Below the pieces are notes generated by a model. That model saw nothing but the letters and a program-made list of their open reading frames with translations. It was not told where the DNA came from and ran no database searches. Positions 34,851 through 43,294 of a DNA stretch of 64,000 nt are shown here, in pieces (the first letter of the stretch is position 1; each line of letters starts with the position of its first letter). Location: assembly GCA_942492065.1 (NCBI GenBank), contig CALODV010000020.1, forward strand, positions 124,001-188,000, read 5' to 3'. A program made the position numbers and the translations under genes. Origin of the DNA: G963665815 sp942492065. Its GTDB lineage: Bacteria > Cloacimonadota > Cloacimonadia > Cloacimonadales > JAIOQZ01.

Positions 34851-35098
34851 TTTTCCTCCAATATATATTGATTATCCTTAAATTCAAAAATTCCTGAAAC
34901 TTCTGCATCACTTAGAGCAGAATTAAGTTCTTCCCTCTTTATGTACAGCAGTAAAGAGAATCCACATTCCGAGCTTATCACTCTCGGTGTTGGAATCATT
35001 TTCAGTTTATATCCGCCTGATTTCAGTATACTCTCACATTGCATGGCTTTATGTACAGTTGCAAAGGTCAGTAGGAAGGTGCTTACATCAGCAGTCAT
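34847..35098 (-). CDS. DUF3343 protein, putative Se/S carrier
   Basis: An 83-residue small protein of the DUF3343 (Se_S_carrier) family. It starts with TFATVHKAMQCESILKSGGY, where the cysteine lies in the family's conserved helix; then IPTPRVISSECGFSL with a second conserved cysteine. Members always travel with YedF, a cysteine desulfurase-like protein and often SelD. It overlaps the desulfurase gene by 11 bp and yedF by 4 bp. It probably hands selenium or sulfur between the two neighbours. Confidence 0.88.
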   Translation of the reverse strand: MTADVSTFLLTFATVHKAMQCESILKSGGYKLKMIPTPRVISSECGFSLLLYIKREELNSALSDAEVSGIFEFKDNQYILEEK

Positions 35099-36227
35099 AA
35101 TGTCTTAATACTGCAAACAGTTCATCGATTTCCTCAAAAGTGTTAAAGAAACCAAGACTGACTCTGATTGTTCCACCCTGATCAAACGTTCCCAGAGCTT
35201 TATGGGCAAGGGGAGCACAATGCAGTCCCATACGGGTAGCTATATCATTTTCATCCAGTATTCCCGTAAGCTCGGTAATACTCATGTTGGCAGGGGTAAA
35301 AGAAAATACTCCTACCTGCTTCTGTACATTCAAACAGCTATGGATAATTGTATTCTCAAGATTATCGAGACACTCTATGAAGTGCTTAATTAAGGCGATT
35401 TTGTGTTTTCTGATAACACTAGCACCAATATCAAGAATAAAATCCAGAGCCGTATTAAGCCCAACTATTCCTGTTGTATTCGGTGTACCGGCTTCAAACA
35501 TATCCGGCATGATTTCTGGGTGTTTTATTGATTCGGAATTGCTGCCTGTTCCTCCTGTAAGGAAAGCTTCCGGAATAGTCTCCGAGTTCAGAATCATTAC
35601 ACCTGTTCCGGTTGGTCCCAGCAATCCTTTGTGTCCGGGTGCGCATACAACATCAGCTTTTACATCCTGCAGATCGAGTGGATAGCTCCCCATGAGCTGA
35701 GATGCATCAAGAATTGAGACAACACCATAATCACGGCAAAGATTTGCCATTTCCCTAAAAGGCATGATGTTACCTGTGACATTTGAGCAAGCTGTGAACA
35801 CTGCAGTCTGAGGTTTCTGCTTGAGAAGATTCTCAAAATCATTCAGGTCAGGGAAATAATCATCATCATAAGCAGTATAACTGACTTTAACACCCTTAAC
35901 AGATCGCATATACTCCAATGGTCTCAGCACTGAATTATGCTCAAAGTGTGTCGTTACTACATGGTCATTTTCCCTAACCAACCCATGAATAGCCATGTTT
36001 AGTGCATAGGTGGCATTACTTGTGAATATAACCCGATCACTCTTATCTGCATTCAGCAGTTTTCTGACATTCTCTCTTGCCTGATATACAATTCTGGAAA
36101 TTTCAATAGCGTTGTTATAAGACGCTCTTCCCACGTTAGAGCAGCTTGTTTTTAGATAATTAAACACATTTTCGGCAACAAAAGGTGCTTTGGGAAACGA
36201 AGTTGCCGCATTATCGAGATAAATCAT
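35088..36227 (-). CDS. cysteine desulfurase/selenocysteine lyase-like aminotransferase class V
   Basis: A 379-residue PLP enzyme of the EF2568-like branch of cysteine desulfurases. It begins MIYLDNAATSFPKAP; the PLP lysine is in APGHKGLLGPTG and the active cysteine in MGLHCAPLAHK. The 'TSFPKP' start and short cysteine loop are typical of the selenium-linked subgroup. It frees sulfur or selenium from (seleno)cysteine for the DUF3343/YedF carriers next door. GAGGTT precedes the ATG at 36227. It begins 7 bp after the transporter gene's stop, so it may be read with it, although function suggests a separate module. Confidence 0.92.
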   Translation of the reverse strand: MIYLDNAATSFPKAPFVAENVFNYLKTSCSNVGRASYNNAIEISRIVYQARENVRKLLNADKSDRVIFTSNATYALNMAIHGLVRENDHVVTTHFEHNSVLRPLEYMRSVKGVKVSYTAYDDDYFPDLNDFENLLKQKPQTAVFTACSNVTGNIMPFREMANLCRDYGVVSILDASQLMGSYPLDLQDVKADVVCAPGHKGLLGPTGTGVMILNSETIPEAFLTGGTGSNSESIKHPEIMPDMFEAGTPNTTGIVGLNTALDFILDIGASVIRKHKIALIKHFIECLDNLENTIIHSCLNVQKQVGVFSFTPANMSITELTGILDENDIATRMGLHCAPLAHKALGTFDQGGTIRVSLGFFNTFEEIDELFAVLRHYDC

Positions 36228-36234
36228 TTTAACC

Positions 36235-38520
36235 TCACTTCTCAGAAGGTACAACTATACCTTTGATTATAATTTTCTGGAAGAAAACAAACACAAAGAA
36301 AGTCGGAATCGCTGCAATTACAAGAGCTGCAAATCCAACACCCGCAGAACTCCTCTGCATAAGCTGATAGATATGAACCATAATTGTCCACATATCTGAG
36401 TCCTGACACACAATAAAAGCAAACATAAAATTTCTATAGGCTGCATTAAAAGCTCCAAGAGCAATTACTGCCATAATAGGTTTTGATAGTTTCATGGCGA
36501 ACTGCCAGAAAATACGGAATTCTCCTGCCCCGTCGATATTAGCACTCTCGAATATTTCTTTCGGCAAAGAGTCAAAGAACCCTTTCAGCAGGAATATAAA
36601 ATATCCGTCTGCTGCTCCAGGCAGAATCAATGCCCAGAACGTATTCAGGAAATTAAGTTTCTTCAGCAGGATAAAGTTAGGGATCCCCATTACCATTGGA
36701 GGGAATGCCATTGTCAGCATAAATATCAGAATAAACTTGTATGTTCCCGGAAGTTTGAATCGACTCATGGAATATGCTGCCAATGGGTTTACAACAAGCG
36801 CAGTCAGTATTGCCAGAAAACAATACACCAGAGTATTAAACACAGCTCTTCCGCTGAACAGCATCACATCAAGAACCATGGCATAATTACGAATCAGGAA
36901 CTCACGCTTGATATCACCTTTGTTTTCAATAAACAGAAAGTAATCAAAATTGAAATTATCAATCTGGATATCATCGAAACCTGAATACCTAACACCATAA
37001 TTAATATTTAAATCATTTATAGTAGTATATTTCACTGCCAGGAACTGTTTCCATGCTTTTACTTCTTTCTCGGCATTAACAATTAAAAATTTTCCTGATC
37101 CGGAATCAGCGATATACTGTTTGAACATCCCTTTATCTTTATCAAACACAGCTTTGGGGTGAACATTCGTCAGAGCTTTATAGTTAAATCCGGTTGCTTT
37201 ATTCAATCTGGAAAGGACAACCTTATCTTCATCTGTATTATACTGCTTTTTAAGGAACTGATGAAAATTCTGCTGAGCTTCCGGTTTTACGGATATATGG
37301 CTTATATCAGCATGTTTTTGCAGGAATTCAACCCAGTCCTGCTGGTAACTCAAGTTCTCTGATGGAATTTCTTTCGGAAGTCTTACACTCTCAAAAGAAG
37401 CATAGGTCATTGAGTTTTCTGCTTCAAAGTTATCTATAGTAACATATTTCTTTTCTAACCAGTCTCTGAAAGCAAAATTGACATGTCTGAGTGCGAACAT
37501 TTCAGGTTTTGCAATATGAGAAATAAAATGGACATAGTCCTGCAGCTGAGATTCTGCACAGTCTCTCACATCAGGAAACACTATATCCTCGAATGAATAA
37601 ATCTCAACATCATACACTTTTGAGATGACATCTGTACTGCTGTACTTTACTTTCAAGTACCTCCTGAACTCAGGTAATGCTTCGTCTTTAACATTAATGA
37701 AAATCGGATTCAGGTAGTTCTTCACAAAACTAATCCAATGATCTTTCAGTTCATTTTCAGGCATTTCCCTGCTTAGAACTATCTGACTCCAGGACTTGAA
37801 GTTCGTTCCCAGCTTTTCATTCATTCCGGCAAGATCATCCCCATAAATTGGATAAAGCTCTCGCAGTATAAAATCACCATCGAGATCAAAATATATCTTA
37901 TCATCAAGACTCAGGTCATTCTTAAACTTATTAAAAGCCTCATACATACCGGCAGCGTTAAAATTGTAGTTTCTTGACGATATCTGTCTTTCTTCTATAA
38001 TCACTTCATCCCATGTTATAGCATCGGAATTGTACTTTTCGTTAAATTTCAGGATATCTCCATCTGACTCCGTCTTCATCATCTTCCTGAAGTTTCGTTC
38101 GTTTCTGGCATAGATTCCTCTTCCATGCTGCTCCTGAGAATAATACTCTGCGGTATCAGATGATTTGTCATATTCTGCCAGAAACTCTTTCCAGTTATAA
38201 TAGAATTTGCTATTTGTCTGTTCAGGTGAATTTACGTGATAGAAATCGGGAAATCGGCCTTTGTACTGAGTTTTGAGAATATTGATTTCCTCATTATATC
38301 GTGCTTCAACATATTTTTTGTACAGGACTTCAGTATTGTAAAAATACTTGGGAATAATGCTCATGTTCTTTGAATCTACATTACTCTTGAATGATGCCGA
38401 AAGCATTATCAAGAATGGATAAATCATTGTGACTGCTCCAAGCAAAAGTACAATATGTATAGATGAATTAAGTGCTTTATACGAGAATTTCTTTTTACCA
38501 ACTTTTCCTATGATAGCCAT
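36235..38520 (-). CDS. MalG-type sugar ABC permease with a giant repeat-bearing periplasmic insert
   Basis: A 761-residue permease where CUT1 MalG-type proteins usually have ~280. The first membrane helix (HIVLLLGAVTMIYPFLIM, about residues 22-42) and the other five after residue ~555 are normal, including the ATPase-docking EAA loop (EIFESANIDGAGEFRIFWQF). Between helix 1 and helix 2 is a ~500-residue extracytoplasmic insert made of about seven related units. The ATG at 38520 follows AAGG by 6 nt; a TTG two codons earlier is possible. It lies 8 bp after the fused binding-protein/MalF gene. No ATPase gene is present, so a shared MsmX-like ATPase must serve it. Confidence 0.92.
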   Translation of the reverse strand: MAIIGKVGKKKFSYKALNSSIHIVLLLGAVTMIYPFLIMLSASFKSNVDSKNMSIIPKYFYNTEVLYKKYVEARYNEEINILKTQYKGRFPDFYHVNSPEQTNSKFYYNWKEFLAEYDKSSDTAEYYSQEQHGRGIYARNERNFRKMMKTESDGDILKFNEKYNSDAITWDEVIIEERQISSRNYNFNAAGMYEAFNKFKNDLSLDDKIYFDLDGDFILRELYPIYGDDLAGMNEKLGTNFKSWSQIVLSREMPENELKDHWISFVKNYLNPIFINVKDEALPEFRRYLKVKYSSTDVISKVYDVEIYSFEDIVFPDVRDCAESQLQDYVHFISHIAKPEMFALRHVNFAFRDWLEKKYVTIDNFEAENSMTYASFESVRLPKEIPSENLSYQQDWVEFLQKHADISHISVKPEAQQNFHQFLKKQYNTDEDKVVLSRLNKATGFNYKALTNVHPKAVFDKDKGMFKQYIADSGSGKFLIVNAEKEVKAWKQFLAVKYTTINDLNINYGVRYSGFDDIQIDNFNFDYFLFIENKGDIKREFLIRNYAMVLDVMLFSGRAVFNTLVYCFLAILTALVVNPLAAYSMSRFKLPGTYKFILIFMLTMAFPPMVMGIPNFILLKKLNFLNTFWALILPGAADGYFIFLLKGFFDSLPKEIFESANIDGAGEFRIFWQFAMKLSKPIMAVIALGAFNAAYRNFMFAFIVCQDSDMWTIMVHIYQLMQRSSAGVGFAALVIAAIPTFFVFVFFQKIIIKGIVVPSEK
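36958..38313 (-). repeat. seven tandem ~70-residue protein repeats inside the MalG-type permease
   Basis: Each unit has the form F-L-x-x-K-Y-x-T-I-x-x-L-N-x-x-Y-x-x-x-Y-x-S-F-x-D-I-x-x-P followed by D-W-x-x-F-L. Clear examples are YLKVKYSSTDVISKVYDV, WLEKKYVTIDNFEAENSM and FLAVKYTTINDLNINYGV. Unit starts fall at about residues 70, 147, 222, 288, 354, 422 and 493, a spacing of 66-77; the first two are the least certain. Confidence 0.8.
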
Positions 38521-38528
38521 AATCAACC

Positions 38529-40970
38529 TTAATCGGAACTAACCGTCTTAAATTCCATTTTTGATATTTTTCTTAACTGGATTATTGTGAAGCCCATCAG
38601 CATTATACCAAGCATCCAGGCCATTGTAGTGGCAATTCCAAACTTAAGATACAGATAAGCCTTTTCAAATATAAGAAGATCAGCAACCTTTGTTGCTTCG
38701 TTCGGACCACCTGCAGTCATTACAAGAATAAACCCGCTCTGCTGGGCAGATGCTATAAATGCTGCTATAAATTGTATAATAATAAGCGACTTCAGACTTG
38801 GTACAACAATATATCTGATCTTCTGAAAGAAAGATGCTCCGTCAATATCGGCAGCCTCGTAGTTTTCATCAGGTATACCTTTCAGGGCTGCGAGATAGAT
38901 CAGACACCCCGGTCCTACTCCTGCCCAGATTGTAGGCAGAATACACAAGACCATCGCCAGTGATTCATCCTTTATCCACTTGCTTGATTCTAAACCAAGT
39001 GCCAGCAGAATCTGGTTCAGTCCTCCTGCATCAGAAGGATCATACAGCAGTTTCCACAAATAGATCACAATTACACCGCTGATAACTGCAGGTAAATAGT
39101 ATATCAGCCTGTACATTATCTTTCCGTGAGACACTTCCTGCAGCATGATTGCCAGAATAATCGGGGGAACAAATCCCAAGCCTAGAGATAGTATCATATA
39201 TTGCAGTGTTCGCCAGAGAGAACTCCACCAGACCGAGTCAAAAAGTACATCCGCAAAGTTCTGAAGCCCTATCCACTCCGAATTACCAACAACCTGATAA
39301 TCCTGAAACGCCATCATTGATCCCATGAGCATGGGGATGTATTTCCAGAGCAGGATTGAGCCGACTGCCGGAACTATCATCAGATAGGCAATAATTAGGA
39401 ACTTATTGTTCTTTCTCTTACTCTGGTAAGCAGGTTTGTGGTCAAAAGTCTTCCAGGCAAGTACAAGTGCCGTAGTAAAGAATATTATAATGAAAATTGC
39501 AACAAAGACCGCTATACTGTTTCTCTTTTTTCTCTCTTGGGGAGATATTTTCCCGATCATCTTTTCATTAGTTCTTTTTACCGCATCATCCAGTATTTCT
39601 CTTATCTTATTTCTCTTTTCTTCTCTGGTATCGCCCAGTTGACCTTTTTGCTCAAGAGCGATACAATCATCTATAGGGTAAGTCATGAACTCATACACCT
39701 TTTGACAATTTCTGCCATAAGGTTCCGGTTTACCGTTATTTATAGATTCCTCAAATGTCCTGAACCAGCCTTCCGGTACAAAACGCAGAACTTCATCATA
39801 TCCGTACTTCTTCAAGTAAAGCGGATTCTGCATTCGGCCATATCCGGCTTCTATCATAACCTTGAGTCTTATCTTCCGTGCTTCTTCACTATCATAGAAA
39901 TGAATGAATTTCCAGGCTGCTTCTCTAACTTCATCAGGGTCTCTGTCACCCAGTCCGGAGTTGTTTGATATTCCTGCACCAGCGAAAATCCCCATCATTC
40001 TACAGTTAATCTCAGAACCTCTGTCACCATGCGGTCCGGCTGGAGGAGGAGCAAGTCCCCACAAATCAGGATCAATATTACCACCAAGGCTTTTCTCATT
40101 CATGTAATCCATGCGCATGGCAATTTTTCCGTCATCCCACATTCTTCCCCAGTCACCTTCTCTGAAAACGAAACCTTCCTGATCTCTGCCAAAGGAATCT
40201 TTCCATTTCGTTGTATTGAGTTTTAAGTAGTATTCCAGAGCATCTACTCCGGCTTCGGAGTTAAATGTTGCCTCCCAATTGTCGGTTCCCGGTATTCTTG
40301 TTACAGCTCTACCACCGGCAGACCAGAGATAAGTAATCCAGTCATAGGCAGCCTGAGGTCCCGTAGCCATTTGCATTCCGTAAATACCTTCATGCGGAAT
40401 TGTCAGTTGTCGTGCATACTGAAACAGCTCATCCCAGTTATCGGGTGGAGAATCAGGATCAAGCCCGACTCTGGCAAAAAGGTCTTTTCTATACATAAGA
40501 ACCCTTACTAAAGTCTCATAAGGGAATGCCCATATATGTTCTTCATCATCTTTCTTTCTTTTTATTACCGGCCAGACAGGATCTGCTACCCGACCATTCA
40601 GTTCTTCTTCCGGAACTCTTTTCACAAACTCATCGAGTGGATAAAGAAAGTTGTTCTGAATGTAAGTATCAGATTGTCTGAAGTTCACATAGATTACATC
40701 AGGAGATACCCCGCCGGCAATAGCCATTAACGGTCCTGCATCCATGTTCAGATCTTCAATCTGTATCCCTGAGAATGATTTAAGTTCTATATGAGGATAT
40801 TTTTCTTTGAATGCTTTCACAACAGCCTTTTCTGCTCTGCTGTATGCATCGGTAGCTTTAGGATCAGGTAGTTTAAAGACTTTAAGTGTTATGGGATTTT
40901 GTCCCCATATAAAATTGATATTAGCAATTAAAATGAGAATAATTATGACCGGTAATTTTAAATATCTCAA
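38529..40970 (-). CDS. fused sugar-binding protein and MalF-type ABC permease
   Basis: An 813-residue fusion. Signal peptide (residues 1-23) is followed by a family-1 solute-binding domain (about 25-470: VFKEKYPHIELK-type start, GGVSPDVIYVNF, ALEYYLKL, WGRMWDDGKIAM). Residues about 486-507 are a membrane helix, then a basic cytoplasmic linker (YQSKRKNNK), then a MalF-type permease with EAA loop DENYEAADIDGASFFQKI. The topology is self-consistent: the binding domain is tethered outside. Start is TTG at 40968-40970 behind AAGGA; the nearby ATG is out of frame. Normally the binding protein and MalF are separate genes. Confidence 0.93.
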   Translation of the reverse strand: MRYLKLPVIIILILIANINFIWGQNPITLKVFKLPDPKATDAYSRAEKAVVKAFKEKYPHIELKSFSGIQIEDLNMDAGPLMAIAGGVSPDVIYVNFRQSDTYIQNNFLYPLDEFVKRVPEEELNGRVADPVWPVIKRKKDDEEHIWAFPYETLVRVLMYRKDLFARVGLDPDSPPDNWDELFQYARQLTIPHEGIYGMQMATGPQAAYDWITYLWSAGGRAVTRIPGTDNWEATFNSEAGVDALEYYLKLNTTKWKDSFGRDQEGFVFREGDWGRMWDDGKIAMRMDYMNEKSLGGNIDPDLWGLAPPPAGPHGDRGSEINCRMMGIFAGAGISNNSGLGDRDPDEVREAAWKFIHFYDSEEARKIRLKVMIEAGYGRMQNPLYLKKYGYDEVLRFVPEGWFRTFEESINNGKPEPYGRNCQKVYEFMTYPIDDCIALEQKGQLGDTREEKRNKIREILDDAVKRTNEKMIGKISPQERKKRNSIAVFVAIFIIIFFTTALVLAWKTFDHKPAYQSKRKNNKFLIIAYLMIVPAVGSILLWKYIPMLMGSMMAFQDYQVVGNSEWIGLQNFADVLFDSVWWSSLWRTLQYMILSLGLGFVPPIILAIMLQEVSHGKIMYRLIYYLPAVISGVIVIYLWKLLYDPSDAGGLNQILLALGLESSKWIKDESLAMVLCILPTIWAGVGPGCLIYLAALKGIPDENYEAADIDGASFFQKIRYIVVPSLKSLIIIQFIAAFIASAQQSGFILVMTAGGPNEATKVADLLIFEKAYLYLKFGIATTMAWMLGIMLMGFTIIQLRKISKMEFKTVSSD

Positions 40971-40992
40971 TGCATGTCCTTATATTGCTTAA

Positions 40993-42906
40993 TTAGTGAT
41001 TTTCGATACGTTTAAATCTCTTCTCCAGTTCTGTCAATGTCATTTTTATTATCAATGGTCTGCCATGAGGGCAGAAATACGGTACCTCACAACTGAACAG
41101 ATCGTTAATCATAGCCACCATTTCTTTCTGGGACATCTTTTTACCGGCTTTAATGGCAGCCTTACAGGATACTGATTTTGCCAGACTGTCTCGGAAATCA
41201 GAAGTTTCAGAAAACTCGTCCTGAAGCTGTTTGATAATATCTATGAAAACTTCTCCCCCATCCCAGTCTTCCAGCTCTGCCGGAATCTCTTCTATCACAA
41301 TGGAAGCTCCACTGAATGTTTTGAGGCTGAAACCAATTTTATGGAATATCTCAAGGTTTTCAGAAATCAATTCCGGTATTACGTGCTGCAGGATAGGTGG
41401 AATATCTATGACAATAGGGAAAAGTAATTTTTGAGTAGGTGCAGGTGCTCCATGAATTCTGTGCAGTATTTTTTCATAGAGGATACGTTCATGAGCAGCA
41501 TGCTGATCAATCATTAACAGTCCTTCCTCGATCTGAACAAGTACATAAGACTGATGCAACTGCCAGGGGTTTATCAGTTCCTCTTCTTTACTGAGGAGAA
41601 AATAATTCACATGTTCCACAGGTCTGTTCGTCTGAGGAGTTTGGTTTTCTGTTGTTTCAGTAATCTCTTCCGTTGAAACGGATTTAACATCTGACGGATA
41701 GTTTCTGTATTTTTCGTGGAAAAGATCAGGTTGATAGAGCTTCTGGAAACTATCTCTGACATAGTTATCAAAAACAGGCTTTGTCTCTTTATATTCTACT
41801 TTCTTTCTGTATGTGTTGATTTCTGCAGCTGAAGGTTTCTCAAATGTTGCAGGTGATTCGAATTTTTTCCTGATTGACTGGAACTTCTCTTCTTCATAGG
41901 ACATCAATGCCTTTGTTATTGCCTGTTTAACAAAACCATGAACTGTTTGTGCATCTCTGAATCTTATTTCCAGTTTTGCAGGATGAACATTACAGTCAAC
42001 CTGTTCGGGAGCTATATTGAAAAACAGGATATGAGGAGGAGTCTTTGCATTCTGAAAAATCCTGATTTTCTTAATAAATGGCTCATAAGCTGCCTTGAGG
42101 CTGTGCAGCATGATCTTGTCTTTTATGTATCTCCCATTGATGAATATATAGTGGTAATCATTCATGCCTTCTGTGATTTCTTCCAGACCTTTTATGAAAC
42201 CGGAAATCTGCATTCCTTCTTTTTCATAGAAGATCTCGAACATATCTCTTTTTTCAAAATCACTTCCGAAAATACTGAGCATCCTGTGTTTTTTGGTTTG
42301 CACTACTGGATAGTTTAGCCTGATCTTTCCATTAACAATCAGCTTAAAATGGACATGAGGATATAGTATTGCCTGATAGTAAACATAGTTGATGATATGT
42401 CTTGCTTCAACCTGTACAGATTTAAGAAATTTTCTTCTCGCAGGTATATTAGCAAACAATTGCCGTACTATAATGGTAGTACCGGTATTCCCCGAAGTTT
42501 TTGTCATATTCTTCATTACACCGTTATCTATATCCACCTGAGTGGCAATATCATCTTCTTCAAGCTTGGTAATAAGAGTCATGTTACTTACAGCAGAAAT
42601 ACTCGGTATTGCTTCACCTCTGAAGCCCAAAGTACTGATATTGAATATATCCTCTATTTTGCTGATTTTACTTGTTGCATGCCTTTCGAAAGATGTGAGA
42701 GCATCGTCCTCCGACATTCCACATCCGTTATCTACTACCTGAATCAACTTTTTACCACCATCTTCTATGGCAATTGTAATTGCTGTTGAACCTGCATCAA
42801 GAGAGTTTTCAACCAATTCTTTTACTATGGAAGCCGGTCTTTCGACAACTTCTCCGGCAGCGATTCTATTTGATATTTTTTCTGAAAGTATTTTAATTTT
42901 ATCCAT
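40993..42906 (-). CDS. mutL: DNA mismatch repair protein MutL
   Basis: A 637-residue GHKL ATPase that links MutS to strand incision. N-terminal motifs: ENSLDAG, DNGCGM, TLGFRGEA and FANIPARRKFLKS. The C-terminal half has the endonuclease signature DQHAAHERILYE plus SCKAAIKAG and CPHGRP metal-site motifs, so this MutL nicks DNA itself, as in bacteria lacking MutH. It is the first gene of the minus-strand run continuing into the sugar transporter, with a 22-bp gap. Confidence 0.97.
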   Translation of the reverse strand: MDKIKILSEKISNRIAAGEVVERPASIVKELVENSLDAGSTAITIAIEDGGKKLIQVVDNGCGMSEDDALTSFERHATSKISKIEDIFNISTLGFRGEAIPSISAVSNMTLITKLEEDDIATQVDIDNGVMKNMTKTSGNTGTTIIVRQLFANIPARRKFLKSVQVEARHIINYVYYQAILYPHVHFKLIVNGKIRLNYPVVQTKKHRMLSIFGSDFEKRDMFEIFYEKEGMQISGFIKGLEEITEGMNDYHYIFINGRYIKDKIMLHSLKAAYEPFIKKIRIFQNAKTPPHILFFNIAPEQVDCNVHPAKLEIRFRDAQTVHGFVKQAITKALMSYEEEKFQSIRKKFESPATFEKPSAAEINTYRKKVEYKETKPVFDNYVRDSFQKLYQPDLFHEKYRNYPSDVKSVSTEEITETTENQTPQTNRPVEHVNYFLLSKEEELINPWQLHQSYVLVQIEEGLLMIDQHAAHERILYEKILHRIHGAPAPTQKLLFPIVIDIPPILQHVIPELISENLEIFHKIGFSLKTFSGASIVIEEIPAELEDWDGGEVFIDIIKQLQDEFSETSDFRDSLAKSVSCKAAIKAGKKMSQKEMVAMINDLFSCEVPYFCPHGRPLIIKMTLTELEKRFKRIENH

Positions 42907-43044
42907 CTGATCCTCAACACAATTTTTATCTATTGCACAGTTTTGTAAACACTTTTCTGTACGGAAAAACTGGTCAATATTTAATTAACACCGAATAATG
43001 TTTCAAAGCTCAATTAAAAAAATCAATATTAAAATATTAATTTC

Positions 43045-43072
43045 TTGACAATAATAAAAATAGAAATACAAA
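43045..43072 (+). promoter_or_regulatory. candidate promoter of the intergenic small RNA
   Basis: TTGACA (43045-43050), 16-bp spacer, TACAAA (43067-43072). The -35 box is perfect and the -10 box matches 4 of 6. Confidence 0.45.
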
Positions 43073-43079
43073 TTTAACA

Positions 43080-43227
43080 GAATTCAATACTATCAAACTT
43101 TATGAAGCGCACAAGGAAAGTAAAACATAAATATTTTAGAAACGTTCATTGCTCTACGCTAGTAGTGTAATGATCCTCCTAAAGTAGTCGCATGCTGGCC
43201 GGTTGTCTCCACAACCGGCTTTTTTTA
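43080..43227 (+). ncRNA. candidate small RNA with exposed anti-Shine-Dalgarno motif
   Basis: Downstream of a TTGACA promoter there is a hairpin at 43146-43173 (TCATTGCTCTAC with GTAGTGTAATGA, loop GCTA; 10 pairs, one G-U, one mismatch). Then a single-stranded TCCTCCT (43174-43180) and a strong GC-rich terminator ending in Ts. The motif is complementary to the AGGAGG ribosome sites of this genome and looks like the 3' end of 16S rRNA. A 22-codon frame from 43102 (start MKRTRKVKHK) exists but has no ribosome site. The 5' end is a guess from the promoter. Confidence 0.5.
43198..43227 (+). terminator. strong free-standing terminator
   Basis: GCCGGTTGT (43198-43206) and ACAACCGGC (43211-43219) pair perfectly around CTCC, followed by eight Ts. 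No protein gene precedes it on this strand. Confidence 0.92.
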
Positions 43228-43294
43228 TTCTTAAATTTCTTGCCCGAATATGTGAAGAAGATAATCTGTGATTATTAAATGATACAGGTTTAAT

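Larger units (their letters stand above)
42907..43294. other. 388-bp intergenic region holding a candidate small RNA
   Basis: It separates the divergent mutL and DUF192 genes. The left part should contain the mutL promoter; the right part holds a promoter-like sequence, two hairpins and a free-standing terminator on the plus strand, well before the DUF192 start. No protein gene is convincing. Confidence 0.6.

Noticed and set aside
43102..43170. 22-codon basic mini-ORF (MKRTRKVKHK...)
   Set aside because: No ribosome site, and its 3' half coincides with a conserved-looking RNA hairpin; treated as part of the candidate small RNA.
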